In this document: in pieces, positions 51,935-60,541 of the stretch
How positions within the stretch are numbered: the stretch's first letter is position 1
Layout: each line of letters starts with the position of its first letter
Origin: Verrucomicrobiaceae bacterium
GTDB lineage: Bacteria > Verrucomicrobiota > Verrucomicrobiia > Verrucomicrobiales > Verrucomicrobiaceae
Direction: 5' to 3'
NCBI GenBank assembly: GCA_016795465.1
Contig: JAEUHK010000126.1
Location: forward strand, 1 to 64,000
Length of the DNA: 64,000 nucleotides
Position numbers and translations under genes: made by a program
The notes under the pieces: generated by a model
The model's input: only the letters and a program-made list of their open reading frames with translations
Told to the model about the DNA's origin: nothing
Databases searched by the model: none

Positions 51935-52048
51935 GGAGGGCGGGATTGCATTCCCGCCCATTTGTCTGGTCTATCGGTCACGCTATTCCCCACGGCTCCG
52001 CACCGCCTCCGCCCTTCTGAAATGGGCCGGAATGCAATCCGGCCCTCC
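51935..52048. repeat. 114-bp dispersed repeat, left copy
   Basis: It begins GGAGGGCGGGATTGC and ends ATCCGGCCCTCC. The two 25-base ends are inverted repeats of each other with two differences, and each end is itself nearly palindromic (GGGC around GGATTGCATTCC). The right copy at 53795-53908 is in the same orientation, the same length and differs at about 10 positions (about 91% identity). The element ends 9 bases before the stop of the nuclease gene. Confidence 0.93.
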
Positions 52049-52056
52049 GATGATGC

Positions 52057-53742
52057 TCAGGCGCTGGGGCGGCGGATGAAGTGGATGAGGGTTGTCACCC
52101 GCTCCTTCAGATCGGCGTTCATGTCTTCCAGCCCGATGTGCTTCACGAAACGATGTGCCCATGGCACCTTGTTCGCCGCGTAGTTGCACCAGGCAGGCGC
52201 TTTGGACCCCACCATCTGTTTGAAGGCGTCGTCGAACTTGCTTGTGGCTGTCGTCAGTAAGAAGCGGTCAGCGAGATTGATGCTCGCTTCTTTCGCTGCG
52301 GCTTCCACCGTGCGCTGAGTCAGGTAGTTCTCGATCTCCCGGCCATCCGTCACCCATGCGTGAAGTCGGTTTGACTCGCATTCGGCGATCACGCGCTGCT
52401 TCGTGCCGTTCAGTGGCTCGTCGAGGCTCTCTTTTCGGTCGCTGTCCATCACAATGGCGGAGCGCTGGTTGATGCGCAGCAGTTGGATGAAGCCGTCGTC
52501 GATCTCGCCCTCGCGCTCCAGGCTCAAATGGGAGAGCAATCGGCCGCCGTAGAACATCATCGCATAATCAATGCCCTCGATCAGCTCCGGCCCGCCGAGT
52601 TCACGGCTCACTAGTTCCATCCAGCGCTTGAGGTAGATGCGGTCACTTGGCCCTTCGACCCAAATCACCGCGTTCGCCTGGAGCAGATCACTCGCCCGCA
52701 CCCCGAGGTCATCGAGCGCTTCCAAGGCATGCGCATTCGTCGTCACCCGGGTCGGGATCGTCACGCCATCCACCATCTTGAGGTGGATCACATCCACATC
52801 CTCCGCCGGTGCGATCATTGTCTGCGAATGCGTCGTGATGATGTAGCGATTGTTCCCCGTTTCCTCTCGCAGGAACTTCAGAAAGCGCCGCTGGAGCACC
52901 GGGTGCAGATGAATCTCGGGCTCTTCGATGCCGAAGATCGCATTGTCCTCTGACAGCACCGCGATGGCGAGGATGATGAGTTGGTGAATGCCTGTGCCGT
53001 GTGATTCGAGCGGGAGACGGAGGGATCCGTCGCGAACAAGTATTTGTTTCTGAGTGTGTGGCACTTCGAGAGTGAGATTAGAACGTTTGAGTAGATCACG
53101 GAGTAGCTTTTGCACACGTTCAAAGCGCACGAGATTGTGGTCGTTCCCAATTTCGGGGTGCTGCCAATGTGCAAGGAGTCTTACGATGCCACGCCCTCCA
53201 ATCGAGTATTCCTCTTGATCTTCGATTCGCCGGAATTGAGGAACCACATGAATGCGAGGAAGCTTTTTGGCGGCTTTAATTACAAGTTCACGGATGATTG
53301 CCTTTTTGGCGATATTCTCATTTGATCGTTGCCTCGAAACGAGTTCGATCTCAAGCGCCGTGAATATTTCCTGAAGGGTATCGAAGTGGACAGACTCGAT
53401 TTGTGCCGCGCTGCCTTTCTCGAAGTAGTCGGTTTCAAGTGGAACCGTTAAATCTACTTCCCCAAGGTCGTGTAAGGCGGTTGGTGAGTTCTCTTCAGCA
53501 CATGAGCGGATATGCAGCAAGGCTGGTTGCTTGCTGTTTCTGAAATGATAATCGATTTCACTCGGATACCCGACTTTGTCGATGTTGTAGATTTGACTCA
53601 TCCAATGAGCCGCGTTCAACACATTCGACTTCCCGCAGTCGTTCTGTCCGACGAGGACGGTGATCTTTTTGTCGAGGTCGATCATGACAGGGGTTTCGCC
53701 GATGCTGCGAAAGTGGCTGATGCCGAGGTGGGTGAGCTTCAT
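52057..53742 (-). CDS. OLD-family ATP-dependent endonuclease (AAA ATPase + TOPRIM)
   Basis: A 561-aa protein. The N-terminal ABC-type ATPase has Walker A GQNDCGKSN (32-40), an ESHGTGIHQLIILA signature-like helix (246-259), Walker B IFGIEEPEIHLHP and switch His305 (TTHSQTMI). The C-terminal TOPRIM nuclease domain has Glu363 (VEGPSDRIY) and Asp433-x-Asp435 (VMDSDRKE). This is a stand-alone OLD protein; no GajB-like UvrD helicase is adjacent. OLD-family proteins commonly act in phage defence. The central part (about 52,980-53,340) is more AT-rich than neighbours. Flanking direct repeats suggest a mobile cassette. Confidence 0.92.
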   Translation of the reverse strand: MKLTHLGISHFRSIGETPVMIDLDKKITVLVGQNDCGKSNVLNAAHWMSQIYNIDKVGYPSEIDYHFRNSKQPALLHIRSCAEENSPTALHDLGEVDLTVPLETDYFEKGSAAQIESVHFDTLQEIFTALEIELVSRQRSNENIAKKAIIRELVIKAAKKLPRIHVVPQFRRIEDQEEYSIGGRGIVRLLAHWQHPEIGNDHNLVRFERVQKLLRDLLKRSNLTLEVPHTQKQILVRDGSLRLPLESHGTGIHQLIILAIAVLSEDNAIFGIEEPEIHLHPVLQRRFLKFLREETGNNRYIITTHSQTMIAPAEDVDVIHLKMVDGVTIPTRVTTNAHALEALDDLGVRASDLLQANAVIWVEGPSDRIYLKRWMELVSRELGGPELIEGIDYAMMFYGGRLLSHLSLEREGEIDDGFIQLLRINQRSAIVMDSDRKESLDEPLNGTKQRVIAECESNRLHAWVTDGREIENYLTQRTVEAAAKEASINLADRFLLTTATSKFDDAFKQMVGSKAPAWCNYAANKVPWAHRFVKHIGLEDMNADLKERVTTLIHFIRRPSA

Positions 53743-53794
53743 GCGCTGGAACTCACTTGGGCCGGAAGAGGGCGCAAGCACGATTCACCCCGAT

Positions 53795-53908
53795 GGAGGG
53801 CGGGATTGTATTCCCGCCCATTTGTCTGGTCTATCGGGCACGCTATTCCCCAAGGCTCCGCACCGCCTCCGCCCACTTGAAGGGGGCCGGAATGCCATCT
53901 GGCCCTCC
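53795..53908. repeat. 114-bp dispersed repeat, right copy
   Basis: This is the same element and orientation as 51935-52048. It lies upstream of the nuclease gene and ends 4 bases before the stop of the DUF58-transglutaminase gene at 53913. The left arm differs from the other copy by a single C/T change; most differences are in the right half. Confidence 0.93.
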
Positions 53909-53912
53909 GATG

Positions 53913-56831
53913 CTACTTGGAAGGCATCACCAACGCTGCGGCTTGTTTTTGGAAATGAGGCAGGGAGGCTCCGAAGGCTCCGTAGCGGCCTTCGGCATAC
54001 AGCAAGGCGAGATCGTGCAGCGGTGAATGAGCAGGCGAGAGGCGCTGCGCATAGGCGAGGGGGCCTTCGCCGGGATGACGGGGCGGATGACCGGCTTTGG
54101 CGAGCTTGGTGCAGAGTTTCAGCCAGGCTCGATGCCAGGGATCGGCCTCGCGACGTCGGCGCTGGAGGAAGATGGAAATCAAGACGAGGCCGATGATGAG
54201 AAAAAGCAGGCTGAGCACGAGCAAGTGCCACCAGCGACCGTCCTCGAAGCCGAGTCGCGCGAGCCAGTCACGCTGGAAGTCTTCGTTGAACTCCACGACG
54301 GCATCCTGCCACGCGTAGTTCACACGATCCCAGAGCAGTCGCGTCTCAAACATCGCGAGCCCCCACCAGCTCAGGCGCTGGCGTTCGATGGCCGCGCCAT
54401 CGAGATCGAGGTAACCGCGGAAGTTGCCATTGCCGATGCGGCCAGGGGCGAGGGCCGCGGTGGGATCGACACGCGTCCAGCCGGATTTTTCGAGCCACAC
54501 CTCCACCCAGGCATGCGCATCACTCTGGCGCACGATCATCTGCCCGGTGCGGTCGTTGTATTCACCACCGAGGAAGCCGATGACGACTCGCGCAGGCACG
54601 CCGGCCACACGCATGAGCGTGGCAAAGCTGCTGGCGAAGTGCTCGCAGAAGCCGTTTTTCCCGCGCACGAGGAAATCCTCCAGTCCACCCGGGCCGGAGT
54701 AATCATCCGGCGTGAGCGTGTATTGATAACCGTTTTGCTGAAGATGCAGAATACCGAGCTGCACGATCTGCACGTCGCTTTGCGCACGAGCCTTCCAGTC
54801 GTCGGTGAGGTCAAAAACGATCTGCGGGAGGTTTTCGGGATGTTCGAGGTAGAGCTGGCGATGATGATCCGGCAGCGGCTCAAATTCACGCTGCTGCAGC
54901 CGTGACCAGGTGGTGACCTTGGTAATACCGCGCAGCGGGATGGGCGAGGCGAGTGCATCATCAAATTCCGGTATGAGCGGAGCTCCACCTGCGCTGACGA
55001 GCAATGGTACATCGAGCGCGGGGATCCAACGCATGCCGTGCGGCTCGATTTGCAGTTCCTGGCGCACATCGAGAGTCTCATCGGGACGTTTGGGGCGCAG
55101 TTTCAGGCCGAAACGCTCACCACGCCGCCAGCTGAAGCCATTGCATTCGCTGAGCGTGAGACAGCGCCAGTAGCGCAGAAGGTTCGGCGGGATCTTGCCA
55201 TCGGGAAACGAGGCACGGAAGGCACGCTCCATGCGCAGAGCCACCTTGGTGATGCTGCCGGGATCGAGCTCGTTGGAGATGCCACTTTCCATGAAACGGC
55301 CGCCGAGCGTCGTGCGGAGGTCCAGCAGGCCGCGTGGCATGATGACGAAGAGCACGGCCACGAGAGGCAGCGCCTGCGCAAACAGCACGCCGGTGAGCCG
55401 TGCCGGTCGCCATACGCCGGGCGTGCTGAGGCGGAAGCGTGTCATGCACGCGGTGATCAGCAAGAACACGCCAAGGCCCCACAGCATGCGTGGCAGGCTG
55501 TTGTCGATCACGATGCCGCAGAGGCACAGGAACCAGCCGATGAGTGCCAGCACCTGGAACTCGCGTGGGGCGCGGCTTTCGAGCAATTTCACACCGGAGA
55601 GCGCCGCGAGCAGCGCGATGCCTGCCTCCATGCTGGCCTGGCCGCCATGCCCGGTCCAGATCAACGCCACACTGCCCAGCAAGATGAGCACACGCAGCAG
55701 AAGCGGTGGCACGCCACGATGGAGCAGCACACGCCAGGCAAAGCAAAGCAACGCGATGACTAGCGCAGGCACCGTGATGACATCCGTGAGCGGCAGGAAG
55801 GTGGCCGTCAAAGCGATGCTCAATGCGAGCAGCGGCCCTTTGGGCATGTGGAAAGAGGTTTCAAAGGCCGAACGAGCGGCACCTCGGCTCTCGCGCAGCG
55901 TGTCACGACCTTTGCCGAGTGCTTCACCACTTTGACCGGCGGTGAAATCAGCCAGCGCATCGAGGCAGCGGCGGCGATGCATGTCTCCGCGGCCTGCTTC
56001 GATGTCGTGCGTGGGAAGCCGCAGTGCGTAGAGCTTGCCGTCACGCTCACAATCCTCGATCCAGCGGGCGATTTGCGCCGCTCGGGCGCCTTCATCGGCC
56101 GGAAGAGATTCCCAATCGAGCACCACGGCCTCGTTGGCATTCGAAGCCCATGTTTTGACCACGAGCGGCCGGCCCCGCGCCACCGCACGCCAGTCGATGT
56201 GGCGCGGTGAATCACCTGGCTGAAACTCTCGCGTGCCCGCGAAGTCATCGCCACCACGTCCGCCCGTGCTGGTGCCGTGTGAAGAGGCGCCGGCTTGTGA
56301 ATGCGGTGAGAGCGGTTGTGGTGCCGGAAGGGGCAGCGAGCCTGCCGGTCGCGGATGCACGCGACGCGGCGCAGCCGTTTCGACGACCGCTTCTATGTCG
56401 TAGAGCCCCAGCGGATACACGCTGCGTGCGATGAATTTCAACGTGGAGCCACCACCGGCCCTCGCGGCCACCGGCAGCTCGATCACGCGTGACTGACCGC
56501 TTGCGATGCTTTCGACGAACTGGCTTCCGCCGCCTTCGAGCGATTGAATTTCGATCCCGCAGGCATCCTTCGGGCCGACATTCGAGAGTTCCAGCCTCAC
56601 GCGTGCCTTGCCGCCTTCACGCACGGTGGTCACGCCACGCACGCGAAGCCGCAGGCCCTTCAAATTGGCCCTTGCATGGAGCAGCGAAACGAGCGCGAGC
56701 ACTCCCGCGAGCAACGCGAGCAGGTAAGCTGCCCCATTCGACTGCGCCTCCGCCGCATACCACATCGCCGCGAGCATGCAGAGCAGCGCGAGCGTGTGCC
56801 AGTTGGCTCGAAGGCGGAGACGCGGAGGCAT
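53913..56831 (-). CDS. DUF58 / TgpA-like transglutaminase fusion membrane protein
   Basis: A 972-aa fusion. The N-terminal part (about 1-350) has two membrane helices and a DUF58 domain with GTREFQPGDSPRHIDWRAVARGRPLVVKTW. The C-terminal part resembles TgpA/DUF3488-transglutaminase: about six membrane helices, then a periplasmic transglutaminase core with Cys (near residue 731, NGFCEHFASSFATLMR), His (SDAHAWVEVW) and Asp (WTRVDPTAA), and a last membrane helix (LVLSLLFLIIGLVLISIFL) with a DUF4129-like tail. These are usually two adjacent genes with a MoxR ATPase; here they are one polypeptide and no MoxR gene is adjacent. Confidence 0.9.
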   Translation of the reverse strand: MPPRLRLRANWHTLALLCMLAAMWYAAEAQSNGAAYLLALLAGVLALVSLLHARANLKGLRLRVRGVTTVREGGKARVRLELSNVGPKDACGIEIQSLEGGGSQFVESIASGQSRVIELPVAARAGGGSTLKFIARSVYPLGLYDIEAVVETAAPRRVHPRPAGSLPLPAPQPLSPHSQAGASSHGTSTGGRGGDDFAGTREFQPGDSPRHIDWRAVARGRPLVVKTWASNANEAVVLDWESLPADEGARAAQIARWIEDCERDGKLYALRLPTHDIEAGRGDMHRRRCLDALADFTAGQSGEALGKGRDTLRESRGAARSAFETSFHMPKGPLLALSIALTATFLPLTDVITVPALVIALLCFAWRVLLHRGVPPLLLRVLILLGSVALIWTGHGGQASMEAGIALLAALSGVKLLESRAPREFQVLALIGWFLCLCGIVIDNSLPRMLWGLGVFLLITACMTRFRLSTPGVWRPARLTGVLFAQALPLVAVLFVIMPRGLLDLRTTLGGRFMESGISNELDPGSITKVALRMERAFRASFPDGKIPPNLLRYWRCLTLSECNGFSWRRGERFGLKLRPKRPDETLDVRQELQIEPHGMRWIPALDVPLLVSAGGAPLIPEFDDALASPIPLRGITKVTTWSRLQQREFEPLPDHHRQLYLEHPENLPQIVFDLTDDWKARAQSDVQIVQLGILHLQQNGYQYTLTPDDYSGPGGLEDFLVRGKNGFCEHFASSFATLMRVAGVPARVVIGFLGGEYNDRTGQMIVRQSDAHAWVEVWLEKSGWTRVDPTAALAPGRIGNGNFRGYLDLDGAAIERQRLSWWGLAMFETRLLWDRVNYAWQDAVVEFNEDFQRDWLARLGFEDGRWWHLLVLSLLFLIIGLVLISIFLQRRRREADPWHRAWLKLCTKLAKAGHPPRHPGEGPLAYAQRLSPAHSPLHDLALLYAEGRYGAFGASLPHFQKQAAALVMPSK

Positions 56832-56912
56832 AAAGGTAGGTAGGAAGAATAGACGATAAACGATAGACGATAGGCGCGGTGAACCGCAACGGGCCAGTTG
56901 GCATGTTGCAGG

Positions 56913-57013
56913 CGCGACAGCGTTTTGGAGTGCTCCAGCCCGCTGGAGCTTTTCGTGGCCCTGGAGACATTCGAAAGCGCCGGAGGTCCGGCGCACTCCA
57001 GGACGCTATCGCG
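56913..57013. repeat. Palindromic dispersed element, copy B
   Basis: A 101-base element whose 21-base ends (56913-56933 and 56993-57013) are inverted repeats at 18 of 21 positions. They match the ends of copy A at 43189-43353 (CGCGACAGCG ... GGAGTGC). Inside are two hairpins, GCTCCAGC/GCTGGAGC (56932-56949) and GCGCCGGA/TCCGGCGC (56977-56994). It begins 14 bases past the stop of the subtilase gene. Confidence 0.85.
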
Positions 57014-57027
57014 GGTCGCGAGCCTGT

Positions 57028-58335
57028 TTAAGGAATGCGCAGGATGCCTGCTCCAACCGCGGTTTGCGCAGCGCCGGTGGGACGTGCGGAGCGGGCGAGG
57101 ACGGTGGAGATGTTGGTGGTCTGGTAACCGCGTCCGGCGAGGTAGGCGGCGACGCCGCTGGTGATGGCGGCGGCTTGTGATGTGCCGCTACCGATAACGA
57201 GCTTGTTGGCGGTGTAGGCGGAGACGATGCCGACGCCCGGTGCGGCGAGCGTGAGGCCTTGTCCGGAGTTGGAAAACCATGCTTGAGCTCCGTTGGCATC
57301 GATGGCGGCCACGCTGACGACTCCGGCGTAACCGGCGGGATAGGAGAGCGCATTCGATTGCTCGTTGCCCGCGGCGGCGATGATCACGGCGCCGCGTGAA
57401 AGGGCGTATTGCACGGCTTGTTCGAGCACGGGTGAGGTCTGTGAGGAGCCGAGGCTGATGTTGAGGATCTTGGCTCCGGAATCGATGGCACGCACGATGC
57501 CGCTGGCGAGCAGCGCGGTGTTGCTGTTGCCCTGCGGATCGGCCACGCGGACATCGAGGATCTTCGTGGCGGGTGAGACGCCGCTGACGTTGGGATCATC
57601 GCCAGCGATCAAAGAGGTCATCGCGGTGCCGTGACCATGAAATGGCTGGCCGTCCTCGACGAGATCGATGTGCGTGATGGAGGTGTTTCGCAGCGAAGGA
57701 TGGTCCACGACGCCGCTGTCGAGCACGGCCACGGTCACGCCGGAGCCCCAGCCGGTGCGATTCGCCGGTGCGCCGATCAAATCGAGGCCTTGCGAGCGAA
57801 ACGGCGTGCTGCCGCCGGCGTTCGCGGTGTCCTTTTGCGGTTGCTGCGGCAGGCCGGGGATGCGGGCGACGAGATTCGGGCCGGCGTTGGTGTAGTCGCT
57901 CGCGTGCTCAGCGAGGTCTTTTTGCAATCCGTCGAGGCTGCGATAGCGCACGCGGGCGGTGAGCAGCGTGGGATCGATGCTGATGATGTCGAGCCCGGCC
58001 TGTGCGGCACGGGCACGGAAGGCGGCGAGCGCGGCAGCGTTTTTGAAGGTGAGCAAAGCCTCGCCGGGAATGGCTTCCGGATTTTGCAGCGCTTCGGCGA
58101 TGGTCTCGGCCAGCGGTCGTTCTTGATCAGCCGTGGTGGTGGATGGCGTGGCAAAGGTGGCGGGCACCTGTGGCGCGGCAGGCTTCACCACCGGCTTGCG
58201 CACGGGCTGCGCAGGCATTTCGGTCAGTTGCGGCACTTCGACAGCGACCATCATCTCACGAAACATCCAGGCGAGTGCCGAGCTCATGGCGATGAGGGCG
58301 AGCGAGAAGAGGATGACGGCCAGGCGACGAGACAT
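57028..58335 (-). CDS. Membrane-anchored subtilisin-like serine protease (S8)
   Basis: A 435-aa protease with an N-terminal membrane/signal helix (about 5-24) and a Pro/Ala-rich linker. A propeptide-like domain (about 85-160: ALLTFKNAAALAAFRARAAQAG) precedes the S8 catalytic domain. The triad is Asp206 (VAVLDSG), His235 (HGHGTAM) and Ser386 (GSGTSQAAA), with oxyanion Asn324 (AAAGNEQ). The catalytic domain ends close to the C-terminus with no extra domains. It probably acts in the periplasm or at the cell surface. It follows the CNNM gene on the same strand after 53 bases. Confidence 0.93.
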   Translation of the reverse strand: MSRRLAVILFSLALIAMSSALAWMFREMMVAVEVPQLTEMPAQPVRKPVVKPAAPQVPATFATPSTTTADQERPLAETIAEALQNPEAIPGEALLTFKNAAALAAFRARAAQAGLDIISIDPTLLTARVRYRSLDGLQKDLAEHASDYTNAGPNLVARIPGLPQQPQKDTANAGGSTPFRSQGLDLIGAPANRTGWGSGVTVAVLDSGVVDHPSLRNTSITHIDLVEDGQPFHGHGTAMTSLIAGDDPNVSGVSPATKILDVRVADPQGNSNTALLASGIVRAIDSGAKILNISLGSSQTSPVLEQAVQYALSRGAVIIAAAGNEQSNALSYPAGYAGVVSVAAIDANGAQAWFSNSGQGLTLAAPGVGIVSAYTANKLVIGSGTSQAAAITSGVAAYLAGRGYQTTNISTVLARSARPTGAAQTAVGAGILRIP

Positions 58336-58388
58336 GCGGGAATTCTACCTGAGTCCCCGAATTCGTGCAGCAATTCTCCTGTTAAATC

Positions 58389-59339
58389 TCAGCCCCGCAT
58401 CAGGGGCTCCAGCAGGTGCTCTTCGGTGAGCAGCCCGGCGGGCAGGCCCTTCGTATCCGTCACGATGGCGAGGCGGCGGCCTTGCTTGCGGAGGCGTTGA
58501 AGGGCACGCAGGGCCGGCTCGGAGGCTTGGATGGTATCGAGCGTGCGCATGTGTTGCCGCACGAGGCGGTCTGGAGGCACGGAGGCGGGCAGCTCGGCGG
58601 TGTCGAGCACGCCGATGAAGGTGCCGTTTTCGCCGAGCACCGGCAGGACGGGCGTGTTTTGCTCGCGGGCGAGGATGAGCGCCGTTTGCAACGGCAGCTC
58701 GGCAGCGAGGGCCACGCTTTGCGTGAGCGGCTGCATCACATCCGCGGCTGTGAGGCGGCGAAAGTCCAGAATGTGTTCGATGAGCCGCGTGGCGGAGCCG
58801 GAGAGCTGTTGATCGCTGGCGAGCGAACGGGCCAGATGCTTCAAATCATCACGCCGCTGGTTGTCGGCGGACGTGCTGGCATTTTCTGCATCGACCATGC
58901 TGGTGTCTTTCGCTGGCGAAAAAGCCCTGAACACAGGCCTGGCGATGCCGATGAGGTGCAGCAGCACGGAGACGCTGCGCAGTGAGCGGAAGGGAAAGCG
59001 GCGGAAAAGCTTCTTCGGCATCACTTCGAGCCCGATAAGGAAGACAGGCAGTGCTAGAACGAATACCAGCGAGGCCTCCAGCACGCTCGCACGTCGCACG
59101 AGCGGCAGCGCCACGAGCAAAAAGACCGAGAGATTGGCGATGTGATTGGCCACGGTGATGCAGCCGAGCAGTGCATCACGATCCTCGATGAGCGGCAGCA
59201 GGCCACGGGCACGCGGATCACCATTTGATGCCGCATGCCGCACCCGCACGCGGCTCACGGCCATCACCGCGCTTTCCAATCCTGAAAGCAGGAAGGAAAG
59301 CAGCAGGCCGAGGCCGATGGCGAGGTAGGACATGCTCAT
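58389..59339 (-). CDS. CNNM-domain protein with CBS pair (CorB/HlyC-like)
   Basis: A 316-aa protein with a DUF21/CNNM membrane domain of three to four helices (about 1-130: LSFLLSGLESAVMAVSRVRVRHAASNGDPRARGLLPLIEDRDALLGCITVANHIANL). Two CBS domains follow (about 195-315: VMQPLTQSVALAAELPL... and MRTLDTIQASEPALRALQRL). CNNM/CorB proteins transport or sense Mg2+, and the CBS pair binds nucleotides. The C-terminal CorC_HlyC domain is absent. The gene starts 11 bases after the kinase stop, so both are likely co-transcribed. Confidence 0.87.
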   Translation of the reverse strand: MSMSYLAIGLGLLLSFLLSGLESAVMAVSRVRVRHAASNGDPRARGLLPLIEDRDALLGCITVANHIANLSVFLLVALPLVRRASVLEASLVFVLALPVFLIGLEVMPKKLFRRFPFRSLRSVSVLLHLIGIARPVFRAFSPAKDTSMVDAENASTSADNQRRDDLKHLARSLASDQQLSGSATRLIEHILDFRRLTAADVMQPLTQSVALAAELPLQTALILAREQNTPVLPVLGENGTFIGVLDTAELPASVPPDRLVRQHMRTLDTIQASEPALRALQRLRKQGRRLAIVTDTKGLPAGLLTEEHLLEPLMRG

Positions 59340-59350
59340 GATACGCTCGG

Positions 59351-60529
59351 CTACGCGGGATTCGGGCCACTCCCCGCATGATTTTCAGGCTCGGGCGGCG
59401 TGAGCAGGCGCAGCTTCTTTTCCACCAGCGGCAGCCAGAGGGTGATGCGGGTGCCGTGGCCCTCGCGGGACTCGATGTCGATCTCGCCGCCGTGCTCGCG
59501 GATGATGCGGCGGACGATGAGCAGGCCCAGGCCGGTGCCGGTGCTTCGCGTGGTGGCGAAGGGCTGGAAGAGCTTGCCCATTTGCTCGGCGCCGATGCCT
59601 TTGCCGGTGTCCTCAAAGCTCAGGCGCACCTCGTAGTCGGTGAAGGTGCCGCCGATGGTGAGCTGGCCGCCTTTCGGCATGGCCTGGCAGGCATTGCGGA
59701 TGAGGTTGTGGAAGGCCTGCTTGATCTGCGCCGCATCGAGCGGCATCGCGGGAAGGTCGGCACGGAGGTCGAGCTTCACGCTCACCTTGGCCCGCTCGAT
59801 CTCCGGCTGGAGCACGCGGAGGCATTCATCCAGCAGATCGCGAATCTGCACGCTTTGGAATTGCGGCTTCGTGGGCCGGATGGCGGCGAGGAACTGGCTG
59901 ATGATGCCGTCGAGCCGTTTGATCTCGCCAGAGGCCACGTCGAGGTGCTCGCGCAGCGGATCGCCCTTGGTGCCCATTTTCTTCAAACGACGCTCGAGGA
60001 GCTGCAGATGAATCGTGAGCGAGTTCAGCGGATTGCCGAGCTCATGTGCCACACCGGCGGCGAGCATGGTGAAGGCGTTCAGCCGCTCGCTCTCGATCTG
60101 CTCCTCGGTGCGTTTGCGAGTCTCGGTGACATCGCGGATGAGCATGACAAAGCCCATCGAAGTGTCCTTGTCGTCAATCGAGGTGATGTAGAAGTTCAGG
60201 AAGCGGTTTTCCGGATACAGCACCTCCATGTCACGGCTGATGACCGTGCCCGGGTCCATCACGCCATCCCAATCGAGGCCACGCACGCCCTGCGCCAGCC
60301 GCTGGCCGATGACGGCCTCCTTTTCCATGCCGAAGAACTGGCACGCGGCACGGTTCACATAGGTCACCTGGCCCTCCGCATCGAGGAGGATGACACCTTC
60401 CTGCAGCGCCTCGAAGACCTTTTCGAGCAGGCCTTTTTCCCGCAGCAATTCCAGCACGATGCCCTGCACCTCGCCCGGTTCGAGGCGGTCCATGCGTTTG
60501 ATGAGCTTGTCGATGAAGGCGGATCTCAT
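59351..60529 (-). CDS. Soluble PAS-domain sensor histidine kinase
   Basis: A 392-aa kinase with no membrane helix. The N-terminal helix (1-40) leads to a PAS domain (about 38-140: VFEALQEGVILLDAEGQVTYVNRAACQFFGM), then a HisKA H box with His162 (GVAHELGNPLNSL). The HATPase domain has NLIRNACQAM (N box), DTGKGIG (G1) and GTGLGL (G2). The kinase lacks a receiver domain and no response regulator is adjacent, so it is an orphan in this window. The PAS and cytosolic location suggest a redox, ligand or NtrB-like input. Confidence 0.92.
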   Translation of the reverse strand: MRSAFIDKLIKRMDRLEPGEVQGIVLELLREKGLLEKVFEALQEGVILLDAEGQVTYVNRAACQFFGMEKEAVIGQRLAQGVRGLDWDGVMDPGTVISRDMEVLYPENRFLNFYITSIDDKDTSMGFVMLIRDVTETRKRTEEQIESERLNAFTMLAAGVAHELGNPLNSLTIHLQLLERRLKKMGTKGDPLREHLDVASGEIKRLDGIISQFLAAIRPTKPQFQSVQIRDLLDECLRVLQPEIERAKVSVKLDLRADLPAMPLDAAQIKQAFHNLIRNACQAMPKGGQLTIGGTFTDYEVRLSFEDTGKGIGAEQMGKLFQPFATTRSTGTGLGLLIVRRIIREHGGEIDIESREGHGTRITLWLPLVEKKLRLLTPPEPENHAGSGPNPA

Positions 60530-60541
60530 AGAGTGGCGGTC

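Noticed and set aside
50290..51993. A 567-codon minus-strand frame across feoB
   Set aside because: Shadow of feoB; acidic low-complexity product, and it runs into the repeat downstream.
52057..53742. Gabija or PARIS defence system
   Set aside because: No helicase partner (GajB) or separate AriB-type gene is adjacent; ATPase and TOPRIM are in one stand-alone OLD protein.
51935..53908. Classical composite transposon
   Set aside because: The flanking repeats are direct, only 114 bp, and encode no transposase; no target-site duplication could be identified.
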